Shown here in pieces: positions 1 through 12,000 of a DNA stretch of 64,000 nt. The position numbers and the translations under genes were made by a program. The first letter of the stretch is position 1. Every line of letters starts with the position of its first letter. The notes below the pieces were generated by a model. The model was not told where the DNA came from. It saw only the letters and a program-made list of their open reading frames with translations, and did not search any database. The DNA comes from Erythrocercus mccallii (lineage: Eukaryota; Chordata; Aves; Passeriformes; Dicruridae). The DNA is taken from positions 535,179 to 599,178 of the forward strand of contig VZRG01000200.1 of assembly GCA_013397435.1 (NCBI GenBank), written 5' to 3'.

Positions 1-3000
1 AGGGAAGAGGCACTCTTGTTTAATCTGAAGTGCAGTGATAACATTCTTTTTTCTGGTACCTCAAAACCCAGAAGTGAGTCTTACCCAGGTTGCCCTGGTT
101 GCATCTCCTGCTGACTGCATATAAGTTCCATATTAGGATAAAGTTTACATTGCACTACTCAGTGAGTGCAATGTGCAGTGTATCTGTGTGTGCACAGTTT
201 GCTTGAGATTATCTGAATGAAGCCTTCAACCATCTTTGTACCTGTCAATACATTAAGGAACAATCCTGGTGTAGCCACAAGCTGTTACTTCACCTGATTG
301 TAGAGGTCTTGAGCAGAAGTCGTCACCTCCTGTTGGGAAGAGAAGTGATGGAGTCTGCAGATTTGCACAGTGTTCAAGATGGGGGTGATACAGATGTGTC
401 ACGTACTTGCTCTTATATGGCGAAAGTTAGTCTCTATTTTGGGGGGGAACAATAAAGCCACTGCTGCTGAGTTACCAGTGAGGTGGGCTGCCTCAGTGGT
501 CCTGCCACTCCAGCAGACAGCTCTGGGCTCAGTGACAGCTAAGAAATGCCACTCTTCAAGAGAGGACTTACCTCACTTTCTGGGAAGAATGTGTGGTTTC
601 TTACCCTTTACCAGTGTCCAAACCTGCCAAGGGGGGCTGTAATCTACCTCATGCTTTTGTGGGATAGTGGCAAACAGCAGCTACATTTCAAATGGCATCA
701 GTGGAACAAATTCTCCCTCCTGGAGCAGTCAAGACTCACACCCTGACCACAGAAGCAGGCAGGAACTGGAAGTCTCTGCATTGCACTGAGATAGAAAAAT
801 CTTGCCTTTGACAGTGTAGTCCCTGGTTTCTAGTTCCTGCTGAGACAAAAGCCCTGTAGGAGCCTGGATCCTGCTGAGGGAGGAACCATGACCTTATTTT
901 TCTTGCTTCAGGGAGCAGTGGTTACTCAAAATGAGCACACTGGGCTTTAGAGGGCTGGGGACTCTCTCATACAATATATTCAGCATAGACTGTCCCTTCA
1001 GTTACTTCTGGTTTTCCTGAAACCCCTATTCCTCACACTGGTAGATGGGTACCACGTAGCTGAGGGTGTGAGTAGTTAGATTGGGGACATCTCTCTCCTG
1101 CTCACCCATACTGATCATCCATCAAGTTTTGTGCTGTTGCCTCATACCTGATTTCTGTTTGTCCCTTGTGTGCCTATGTCCTGTGTGGACTGTGGTTGTT
1201 CCAGATGTTTAGCAAGTGGGTAGGACCTAGCAGCAGAGTAACATTATAACAACAGGGAAAGTCAAACACATTTAAGCAGTTCCATCTGAGAAAGGGACAT
1301 TTTCTTTTCTCTCATTTTTCTGTTTTATTGAAGCAGTCAAAAAACCCTGGCCTGCTGATCCACATTTTCCTCAGACTCAGGGCCTTAGGCTCTGAGTTTC
1401 TCTGTAGTATGGGTAATTCTGTTCTTTTATTTTTACTGAACACAGTGAGGTTTATACAAAACAGTGTTGTTTTCCAGCCTGTGGGATAACTCACATCTAT
1501 TTTAATCCCTTCTAAAGGGGAAAGTGAGCTTTCCTAGTCTTCAATGGGCTATAAGATCTATACTTTAACTTACAAGATTGTGACCTTCTGAGAAAATGCA
1601 TTATATATAGGAAACTACCATTACAAATAAAAATACTTTCCATCAGCAAATCAACAGTGTGGTCAGTGATGCTTTTATCCAGTTGTTATGTTGTCACATT
1701 CAGCAGTCAGGTTCACAGAAAACATGTTGAAAATAGAGGATGAAGGGAGCTGACTGGTGACTTTATTGACCACAATAGCACATAGGACCTCTTGCTTTTA
1801 TTGCTCTGGAATGAAAGCTTTGCTACCCTTAAAAGCCCTTTATTTATCACTTGGATGGCATCTGACAAGGAAGACTGAAAAAGCTGATGTAGATGAGCAG
1901 CTCTGTGCCACATACAGGAAAATATTCAAGGCAACTCAGTTGCAGTGGGAATACTTTTAAAATTAAACTCAAATTTGAAACTTATCTTCAGGAAATAGAA
2001 GCTGGAAACTGGTGTCAGACTAATATAAAATTACTGGAAATGGCTTAATTTCAGTAAAACACTTCTGCCTGTTCTTAAGCATGTTCTTCAGCATTTTGCT
2101 GAAGACTGACTACTTCATGTTTCTTCTGCTGAAGAGATGATTTAGACCAGTAGGGCTAAGGTCGTGGGTTTTTTTCAAGACAGTATTCTACTAATTGCAG
2201 GCTGTTGAGTTGGAGTGCTTTATATAGTCTCTCCATGCCTGCTGAAGACAGACAACATTATTCAAGAACAATGTGAACGTTATTATTTAATTAAAGATAA
2301 TAGACCTTTAGCTGCAAGAGATCATCTGCCAAGTGCAATTGATAAATCTAATGAAATTGGATGGGAAAAATCTGTTCTTGTAATCTGCTTGTAATTGAAA
2401 ACTGCTTCAGATAAAATAGAGTATCAAAGGACTAGCTTGGACTGAAAGATCTCATCTTGATTCTCAGTCACCCAATGTTTAGCACACTGCACTGCATTTC
2501 TATTTTGAGAATAAGAAAAGCTTGTGACAAGCCTCTTAAGAACTGAGAATCTCCCCACATATAAGCTGCTGTAAACAAGTTTACTATAAAGGAACAGTAT
2601 GTCTTGCAATGCTTTTTCAGGGCAGGATCATTTCTCTAGCTACCATGGAATCGGGCAACAATGGCAAATGCTGATTTTCCCAATTTAAATTTTTCCATCT
2701 TTGCATTGAAAACTGACCCTGAAGCATTTTGATACACTATAAATTGGAGGAAACTGCAGAATGAAAGTAGTCAAAATGCCTTTATAGCAAAAAGTGAACC
2801 ACAGGTGGAGAAGAGGTGAAGCATCTTGGATAAAGTCTTTGCAGAAGTAGTGGGTTTTTGAGGCTTCAGTGGAATTTTAATAAGGACTATGCTAAGCAAG
2901 GTGATTTCAATGCAAATGTGCTTCCCTGAGCCTAGGAGGTTCTTCAGGTGAAACAGTGTCACCTCTGCAAGCAAGGTTGTTTCATGATCACAGAAGAGGA

Positions 3001-3003
3001 GGA

Positions 3004-3041
3004 ATGAAGTGAAAGATGATAATATATGAAGTGAAAGATGA
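3004..3041. repeat. Short tandem duplication
   Basis: ATGAAGTGAAAGATGA occurs twice, at 3004-3019 and 3026-3041 (period 22). Confidence 0.85.
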
Positions 3042-3940
3042 GTTGTGTGGTATAATTTAGAAGTCACTTTTCTCCATTTCTGGTTTCTGTTCCCTGTGCA
3101 TGTTTTGAAGTCTAAAGATTTTGGGTTTTTTTTGAATTCAAGGCTTTGTCAGTTCTTTAATACATGACCAGATAAATTATTATCAAGCTGTGGGAGAAGA
3201 CCAGTGTTTAATGACAAAATACAAATAGTAAAATTTTTTTCTATTTTAGTATTTTGTTAAAAAAAATTTATAATTCTACCATTCGAGAAAAAAAAAATCA
3301 CTATTCTGCACTTTTTAGTGCTATGTACATGTTACTCCGAAATGGAATCTGACCCAAATGTAGCATTAAGCACAGAGAAAGTGATGCTTTGTTTAAGTGT
3401 GGGGAGAAGAAAGATTAATATTTCCAATGAAGTAATGCTCCTTGCAGCATGTACTGCAAAATATCCCTGCTATTTTTCATTGTTGGGCACAAAAATTAAA
3501 TGCTGAGTCTTAAAAAATTATCTGTGTAAAATTTGCATTAAACCTAAAAATGTCTGTACCCTGACTCTGATAGCACTTAGAGAAAAATAATTAAATTAGT
3601 TACATTCTATTTATTTAGGATTGTATCTTTTCAATTACTTCAGCTGCTGAACTTTCAACATTTTGCATTTAGACTTGGATTTTATGTTTATATTAAAATC
3701 ACTTCAGTGAAATGTGTGGTTTTATGGGTTTTTTAACACTTTAAAAGAAGAGAACCTTGCTGCTCAGAGGGACAGTCATGCCTTTTTTCTGGTTAGTGAT
3801 CTAACTAAGAGGTAATCCTGTGGAAAACAGAATAAAAAGATTAAAATGTTCTGCTGGATCAAAGCAGGAAACAGCAGGAATATACATGGGGTTATCAGGA
3901 GAAGCAGGAGTGAGAGATACCATGCCAAGATATATAAGAA

Positions 3941-3962
3941 TATATATATATATATATATATA
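3941..3962. repeat. (TA)11 microsatellite
   Basis: Uninterrupted TA run, bordered on both sides by TATAAGAATA. Confidence 0.95.
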
Positions 3963-4857
3963 AGAATACAGTTTTTAGTTATGTTTTTAATAACTAGTCC
4001 AGCTGATTCTAAATTGTGAATCCATTTCTGTGTCCAGTGAAGTGAGTGCTTGGTGGCTCATTGTGTGCTGCCCCTGCTTACAGTGGATCTGCCCCTGAAG
4101 GAGTGACATATTCGACTGTGGAGACAAGATTGTGAAATATGGATGTCAGATAAGAGATGAGCTGGAGAGATGGTTCAAAGGAAATGTCCTGGATAGGAAC
4201 AGAGCATGTGCATATCTCTGTTTTCATTTAGAAGAGGAAGTTCAAATGCACTGCTATCATTTTAATATGCTATGAATTCAGCAAGGTCATTTTGAATGAA
4301 TAATCCTGTGCCATCTACAGGAGTCTGTCCCTGGACAGTGTTACTCTGATGTTCTCAAACATCCAACAGTAACTCAAAATTGATTATTTTTGGCTGCACA
4401 GTGCTCTGACTCCAGCCTTTTTCCCATCTCTGGATTATTTCAGATCAGAGATATGGCTGTCTTCCCTCACCTGAGGATATAGTGTCTGCTTTCTTTTTTT
4501 TCTCTAGCTTTAACAGTTTTGCGTCTGTCCCACTGACCACAAACCAGGCCATTCCAATTCTAGGGCACCCAAAATCAAAATTGTAACTCAGCTAGACAAA
4601 TCAAAAATTAACCGAAATAGAGGAATAAATTGTGCATACAAAGAAAAGAAAGAAAAAGTGTGCATTCAAGGAATATCAATTTTTAAATTTCTTCCCCTCA
4701 TAAAGGGAAGTATGTGAGTGTGTGGGCATATAAATGTCTTTTGGAAAGGAGGGGAGGAATGGAGAGTCTAAAGCAAAGGAAAACCAAAAGATTATGGGTC
4801 ACTTCTAAGTAGAGATATTATATAATTGAAAAAAAAATCTGTTTTGTAATAACTTGT

Positions 4858-4955
4858 GGGTTTTTTTAAATTTTGGTTTGTGGTGGTTTTTTTGTTTTGG
4901 GGTTGTTTTTTTTCTTGGTTGGTCAGGGGGTTTTTTTGTTGTTTTTTTTTTTCCC
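4858..4955. repeat. T/G-rich low-complexity tract
   Basis: Runs of T broken by G pairs and triplets; on the minus strand it appears as A/C-rich chance frames. Confidence 0.85.
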
Positions 4956-7900
4956 CGTAGAATGTAGGTTCCCCAGCAGAAATCTCCTTCTGGCAGAAGA
5001 CATACATTTGCGAGTGAAAGCACCATGGCTCAGGCCCACAAACAAGATGGTTTCACAGTACAGTGCCAGGGGTGAGTGTACCATGAGCCCTGCCTGCTCC
5101 AGGATTCCAGGGATCAGCTTAGTGCCTGTTACTGAGCCACAGGGTGAATCCACTCCTCTGTGTCAGACAACGTGTGATGGTATCACCAGCTAACACAGGA
5201 CACAGAATCTGCTCATAAACAAGTCACTGAAACCTGTGTTTTGTTTGCTTTCTGAACTAAGAGGTTTCACAATCTGTTATTATTAGTACACTTATTGTCT
5301 TGAGACATTGAGAACAAATGCTTTTATGAAGGTATAATAACTGCTTTCCATTACTGAAGCTCTAGTGACAGGTTGTAGAAATTTTCTCAAGTTCCTTCAC
5401 TTTGAGGTCAATGTAGAAACCAAGGAAATAATTTTATTTATTTTCTCTCTTGTTGATTCCATTCAGATTTTCCACTCACTCATCAGACTTGACAATAATG
5501 TAGTTTTTTGTTCTGTAATTGCTAGAGAGTCCTGAGGTAAGAAAGGTAAAAAAAATAAGTTTTCTCCCACTGGGGAAAAGATTAGCGTTTAGTTGCATAA
5601 CTCCATTTTATCCTCTTAAGGACTGGTGGTAAAAGTCTCCTTGAAATACCCATTAACCTAAAAGCTGGGGTTCTCCATGGGGTTTAGAAAGTTGAAAATC
5701 ATGCCTTGGCTTTGCCTGATGAGGTTCTCCCATTTCCCAGATATGTGTTCTGATCAGCAGGTTGTTGTTTATCAGTACATTACTGCTTATGATGAGTTCA
5801 GGATATCCACATTAGACCAATAGGTTTTGAAATATTGTTATTTTTTCATGAGATGAGAGCTTTATTTTACCAAGAGTTACCTTTCACATAAAATAAAGCA
5901 AAGTGAGTAATTTGGTAATTTATTTTCCTTAGGATATATGGCTTAAGCTGTGCTTTGTTTGTGTTTCCCTTGATTCATCTGGAATACTATGCCCAAAAGG
6001 GGAGAGGAAGACCAGAGATAAACATAACTTTTCTCTCTTTTGTTTTCCAGTTGTCTCTGGCTACTAAAGTTTGTTTTGTATAGACAAAAAACACTGTCTA
6101 CTAGCAGAAGACCTGCTTGGAAAAAGCCAACCCCATTCATCTCCTTATATTGCTTTTTCCTCTTCTGAGGGCTGAGAGAAAGCTTTGAATCTGAAAGGTG
6201 CAGGTGCCTAATAGTTACCACACAGTGAGAGTTCAGTCATACTCAGGCCAGAGCTGACTTCTCTCTCTGCTTCATTTGCTGTTTGTTCCATTTGCTTTTT
6301 GGTATTTTTATCATTTCTGCATTATTAGCCTTATAACAGGTACCACACAGAGGATGATGCTGAGCTGAGGTAGGTAATAACACTCTACCTTTCAAATCCC
6401 AAATTAAGGAAAGATAGCTTGAACTTTTTAGAACATTTGACTTTTTAAGTACTTTGCTCCCAGTACTTTGCATGTGCAGGTTCTGCCTTCAGCTGGGTTG
6501 AGAGGTGAGTAGGATTTTTTAAGATCCTTGTTATCCTTCTTCATTCCTCTCAGTTCCACAGAAGGCTATTTGTCTTTCCTGTGCTTCTGCTTTGCTTTTC
6601 TTCTCCTTGCAGAAGAACATAAATTTGCACTATCAATGAATATCTGTCCAGATGTCAAAGGAATGCAATTTCCTGGGCTCTGGAAGGAACCCAGAGGTCA
6701 GTCTCATAAATCCTGTGTATACTTTGCAGCTCTTTCAGCTCTTAGCCAGGTTTGGCAACAGGGTCATTTCATGTAGTGCTCACGTAGTAAAGCACATTTC
6801 TTTTGTGACCTCTGAGCAAGTTGTTCAAGGTAAATCACTGTACATATGGTCATGACTTGAGCAGTGCCTGTGCATGTCTCAGCTGCTGTCCTGGTATTCT
6901 ATCTGTAGAACAGTGCAGAATTTTCCTCATGTGGTGGGGTTCCTGGGGGACAGAGCCTCCTGCTACACCTGAAAAAACAGAGTGATTTTTCTGAGGGTCA
7001 CCACATGTAGAGATCCCAGAGTCAAGGAGATTCTAGATAGAATGTTACTTAGTATGTGAAATATAGTTCTTCTGGGAACAGATGAGTGTTTGTGGATGGT
7101 AAGGATGCTTTGTCCTTGCTGTAGTCCCCAGTTCAAGATTCCATGTGGATACAGTCAGGAATACTTTTATCTTTGCAAGATTTTTTCTTCATGGCTTTTA
7201 GATTTTCATTGAAGAGGTGTAAAAACTGAAAGCATATTTAAGGATGTTTTCAATATTTTCATGCCTCTGAAAGTGATAGTATGTGATTGTCTGCCTCCAA
7301 GCAGAATTCTCAGCTGAAAAATAGAAGGGAAAAAGCTCTGTTTTCTGAAAAGCCAATAATCACCAAAAAATGTTTCTCTGAAACAAGAAATGCTTTGATG
7401 AGCTTAAATGTCATGATGCTGTTTGCTTGGCTGGCAATTCTGCAGCACCCTCCGTTCTGTCTTTTGCCAGTACCATAGAACAGAAGGCACAGCATGTACC
7501 TATCTCCACTTTCAGGCAAGAGCCACAGACCAAATCAAAATTCTCTTCTGCAGTTGCCCCTAGGCAGCCAGAGGTCTGAGCTTCTACAGTTTATCACTTC
7601 TTGGTCCTTTGTTTTATTCTTCTCCTATTTTAATTTGTTTTCCTCCATTAGGTTTCCTGAATTCTGCTTTTCTTTCTTTCCTCATGTCTCTCCTTAGAAG
7701 AATGCCAACTTTATGTTGAGTTCTTATTCTTGACAAACCTTGCAAAATGAGTTCTGTGTCTCTTGTAATACAGTTGATCTGATTATTGTGATGAGGTATG
7801 TTGAAATTTATTAATTATCAGATCTCAGGCTTTTGTCTGATTAGTTGACTTTCAAACTACAACATACTTCACTTAGCACTGATATGGACTTAACTCCTCT

Positions 7901-8379
7901 GTTAATCCACTGACTGTTTGGACTGCAGTTGTAATCTGAATCCATTCTGGGAGCAGACTGTATCAGAGAAGGAAGAGCCTGCAACAGAGAAGAGATTCTA
8001 TATTAGAAAGATTTAAAGATTGTATTTGCTTAAGAGCAGAAGTACTCACTCAATACTTCTGGTAACTCTTAAGCCCTCCTTGTGAAATGAGGAAGAAATG
8101 GCACACCCAGCACAAACCTTGTTGCAGAGGTGATTTTATCTAAAAACAAAATATCTGTATGTCTGTAACTTGACTTTAAGAATATGGAGATGCAAATACT
8201 GACATGACAAGGATTTCTACAGGGAACTATTATCTCTTTCATTAATACTTGGCTGTCCATTTCTGTATGTGGATTAAGTTTGCAAGAGAAAAAGGGTATG
8301 TCCTTGCCAGCTATGGATTTCCTATGTATCTTTGACTTACTTCCATAGCGCTAAAAACATCAGCAGTCCCTGAACATAG

Positions 8380-8384
8380 TCTGG
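8380..8384. repeat. Target-site duplication, left copy
   Basis: TCTGG, identical to 9023-9027. Confidence 0.85.
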
Positions 8385-9022
8385 TGTTGTAGGGTGACTT
8401 TATGATGCCTGTATCCCCAATCGTCTGTTCTGTTAGTGCTGTATGCTGAGTCCTGTACCTTTAAGACTGATTCTGAGCATGAACCAGGGAAAGAAGAAGC
8501 GCGGAGTTTGTTTTGAGAGGACTGCCCGACTCCCCCGTATCTCTCTGCTGACGGTGTGTTCCTGGCGACAGGGACGGCGGCGGAGGTTCTACTGTGCTCT
8601 TAGTTAGTTAGTTTAGCTAGCTGAGGCAGAGAAGAAACCCTGGACTGTTTTTTCTTCCTTTTCTTGAGACTTTAAATCTGCTGTGGACTGAAAACCCAAA
8701 GGAACACCAAGAGCTCGCACCTGCGGCCCCCCGGGCCTGAACCTCTGGTGGGACAGAGACTGAGCTACACCACGGCAAGGACTTTTCTGTTTGCCATCTC
8801 TCTTCAGAGCAGCAAGAGGTTTTATTGTTTCATTATTCTTTTATTGTTTCATATTATTCATTCTTTGTACTTGTAGATATCTTTGTTAAATAAATAGCTT
8901 TTTCCACTCTTCTCTAAGGAAGTTCCTTTTCCTGGGCTGGTAGGGGGGAGGGGCCGTTTGGGTTTGCTTTCCAGAGGAACCCCTTCGGAGGTTTCCTCCC
9001 AAATTTGCCCTAAACCAAGACA
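8385..9022 (+). mobile_element. Solo LTR of an endogenous retrovirus (ERVL-like)
   Basis: A 638-bp element beginning TGTTGTAGGG and ending AAACCAAGACA. It is flanked by identical 5-bp target-site duplications TCTGG at 8380-8384 and 9023-9027. It contains a poly(A) signal AATAAA (8889-8894) in the plus orientation and a GC-rich, exon-like middle part (8495-8600). No internal retroviral coding region follows, so this is a solo LTR left by recombination. The 5-bp duplication and termini resemble ERVL LTRs of songbirds; the exact family is not determined. Confidence 0.88.
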
Positions 9023-9027
9023 TCTGG
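9023..9027. repeat. Target-site duplication, right copy
   Basis: TCTGG, identical to 8380-8384. Confidence 0.85.
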
Positions 9028-12000
9028 ATACATAAAGGTTTTCTGACAACAGAATACCTTCTGCTGTCTTGAGTTGGTCCTCTACCTCTGTCAGAGGAGA
9101 GGAAGGGTCTCTTTAGCAATATCTGTCTGCACTAGAGACTTCTTGTTTCAGCTCACTAGGTGGAGTCCTGAACACTCTCTAGGATTTCTGACCATGAGAT
9201 TACTAAGAGAAAAAATGGCACATGTCCTGAAGGACTTCAGATTGTTATCAGTGGGATTTTACAAGATTTTACATCTACAAGTATTAGATTGGTACCAAAG
9301 TGATCAACGTCTTATAGAAATGGATGCTGGGTGAGTACAGAGATTCATTTATCCTCTTTCCATGTTCTAGAATCATGGTAGCCTTCAGTGGCTAGTTAGG
9401 AGCTCTTATTCTGCTATGCCATATCCCGAAGAAAATCTTGTATTTCCTGTAAACTCTGATCAGAAACTAAGTGCAGGATGCTTTGGTTTACTTTGGCAAA
9501 CAAGGATTTGAAAGGAAATATGGTTTGGGTGTATAATGATGATTGAGGCTTTGGTAGTTAGGAAAGACTGATGATTTCTCTCCAGGTAGAGGTGTTGAGG
9601 GAACCTTTTAGTGATGGACGCTGCCTGTGGGCTCTCCCAAGCAATGTGCCTGAGCTCACAGCAACTGCCTTGTTGCCTCAGAGCACCCAAGTCTGCTTGT
9701 TCCTGGTATGTACCTGCTCCTGCCTTTGCACACATTTCATATTGCCAGTACTTCAAGATTTGATTCTGTGTCTTCAATTTGAAAGTGCTGTGGGAGTACA
9801 CACTGATGGAAGCACATGTGGTTGGGGTATAGGGAAAGAATGGAGTGTTACCAGGAGAGGGGATCTCAGCTTGCTTTTCAATGTGGTTGCAGCCACACTA
9901 ACCTTTTTCCAGGTGTTTCAAAATGCTGTGTCACTGCGCAGCTGAAGTCTGTATTGTTCAGGGAACAGCATAACCATTTGACATACAGCTATTTGATATA
10001 GTGCAAACAGATGGAACAACCCTATTTAGATTCAGAATACAGTGAATCTTAACACCATTTTTTTCAAGCAAGAAAAATGTTACCATAAATATACAAGCTT
10101 TACACTTGAGAAGATGGAGAGAGAAATTTTATCCTCAAAGTACAAAACTATGTAATCATTTATAATAATGCTTCCCAGCTGTAAAGAATATGTTTTTTTT
10201 TTCTTGATTCTCTCACATATGATTCTCTTGGCAGCAGGGGGACATTCTGTAGCCTTTATTACAAGCCCCTAGTTCTTTAAACTGTGGGTTTCATCCCCTC
10301 TGCAGGGTTGCCTCTGCTCAGGCCTGTCCATGGACAGCACTTCCTTTAGGAACCATGTTGACACTGAAGGGTGCAGCCCATGAGAGACAGATAAGAAAGC
10401 TAAGGAGAGACAATGTAGGCTTGGATATAAAAGACAGCTCAGCTGCTCAAAGCATCATTACTGCACCTCTGTGCTAAGGAGATCATGTATACTCTCCTCC
10501 CAGTCTAGGGGAAGAATTCTGTCACTTGTAGCTAAGTAAAATTTACAGGTCACAAGATGGCAGCATAATTTCACTAGTCAGGGTGACAAAATTTGAAGGG
10601 TCAGGTCTTCCTCAACTCAAACTCCTGTTTTGAATAGTCAGAAGTCCTGTATCTAATTAGCTGATGCTTCCTAGGTTCTAACTGCTATGTATAGAGGTTG
10701 AACTATTAGATATGTAGGTGAAAAGCCTTTTAAATCACCTTTCAAACTAACCTATTTCATTTACATTTAGATGCACTGTGATAGTATTGACATAAATTGC
10801 TCACCAGGAGTTCAATACAAAATAGAAAAATGACACCAGCATTTGATCTAACTAATCAGTAAAAAAGGCAACATTGATGGCACACTGACTTTGCAAAGCC
10901 TGTGCAACTGGGAGTCATACTGTTGCATTTTCCCTTCCTTTCTGCTCTTGAGAGCAAGGTGTTCTGACCGCTGCCTCAAAATACACATTTCTTAATGAAC
11001 ATTAATTTTTTGATAGCACAACTGAGTGAATATATTCCCTGCGAAGAGCTAAGTAATAAATTATTCTCTTTCTGTTTGAGGAATTTTCTCTACTCAGTTT
11101 TCATCTACCTATTTGCCTGCCTGTGTGTATGTCTGTCTTTCAAAGAAATCTGCCCATTCTTACCATTTGTCATGAGCTGAACCTTTCCAATGTGCAGCAC
11201 TTTATTTGGGAAAAAGGACTGTGCTAGGGAGAGATGATTCATCACATCAGTCACCATATTATATAATGCAGAGTGATAACAAACCTACTGAGAACATTCC
11301 TAGCAGCAATATTCCCACTTGTTACTTTAAATACTTAATGCAGAAATATCTGTAAAAATAAGTGGGGTATCTGCATCTGTTTGGAAGAAAAAAAAAGCCA
11401 TGAGAGCAAGGAAAATATATCTCCATTTTCAAAATAATTGCAAGGTTTTGTGATACTACTGCAGAATTAAACCATAGATATTTAAGTGCAACTTCCAGAT
11501 GTGCTTTTTTGAGAATGTTGAGTCATAGTTCTACAAGTTGCTTGCATCTGCCAAATGAATAGGTTGTTTTGACATAAGTGCAAACTGTTCTTAGGGGTAT
11601 TTACTTGCTGAACTTACAGGTAGGTTTTACTGGACAATTTTGCAAACTTTAGACTTTTGAACATATGCTGAAATCCAAAATGGTCATTGGCTTTGGCTTT
11701 GTTCACCTGTGCAGATGAAGATTCTAACCTAGTTTACTCTCACTAGTTAATAGAGTTTCAAGCATGCCTAAGGTGACTTCAATAAAGCCAAAGAAAAAGG
11801 AGAAAATTGTACATTGCCCTTTCCATTGGCACGTTGTTTCTGTCCTAAGGCATTGGCCTCAGGGTGTCACTGTGTTTTAAGGCACCAAACCTTCTAGCAA
11901 TAACACCTAGCAACTCCAAGTTTTCAAAGTATCCCAACCATTTACTATTATCTAAGGAGACACTTCAGCAAAAGTAACAAGGTCACAAAAGCTTCACAAT

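Larger units (their letters stand above)
1..8379. other. Intergenic DNA, no supported gene
   Basis: AT-rich sequence with short chance frames on both strands, no recognisable protein motif and no coherent exon set. It contains a (TA)n run, a T/G-rich tract and a short tandem duplication, listed separately. An exon-like patch near 4971-5070 was considered and rejected. Confidence 0.6.

Noticed and set aside
4970..5073. Exon-like patch with a pyrimidine-rich acceptor, gcaccATGG and a GGTGAGTG donor-like end
   Set aside because: No frame gives a recognisable protein, the ATG frame stops after 16 codons, and no partner exons were found.
9074..9334. 86-codon frame ending at a GTGAGT
   Set aside because: No family motif and no linked exons; lies just after a solo LTR.
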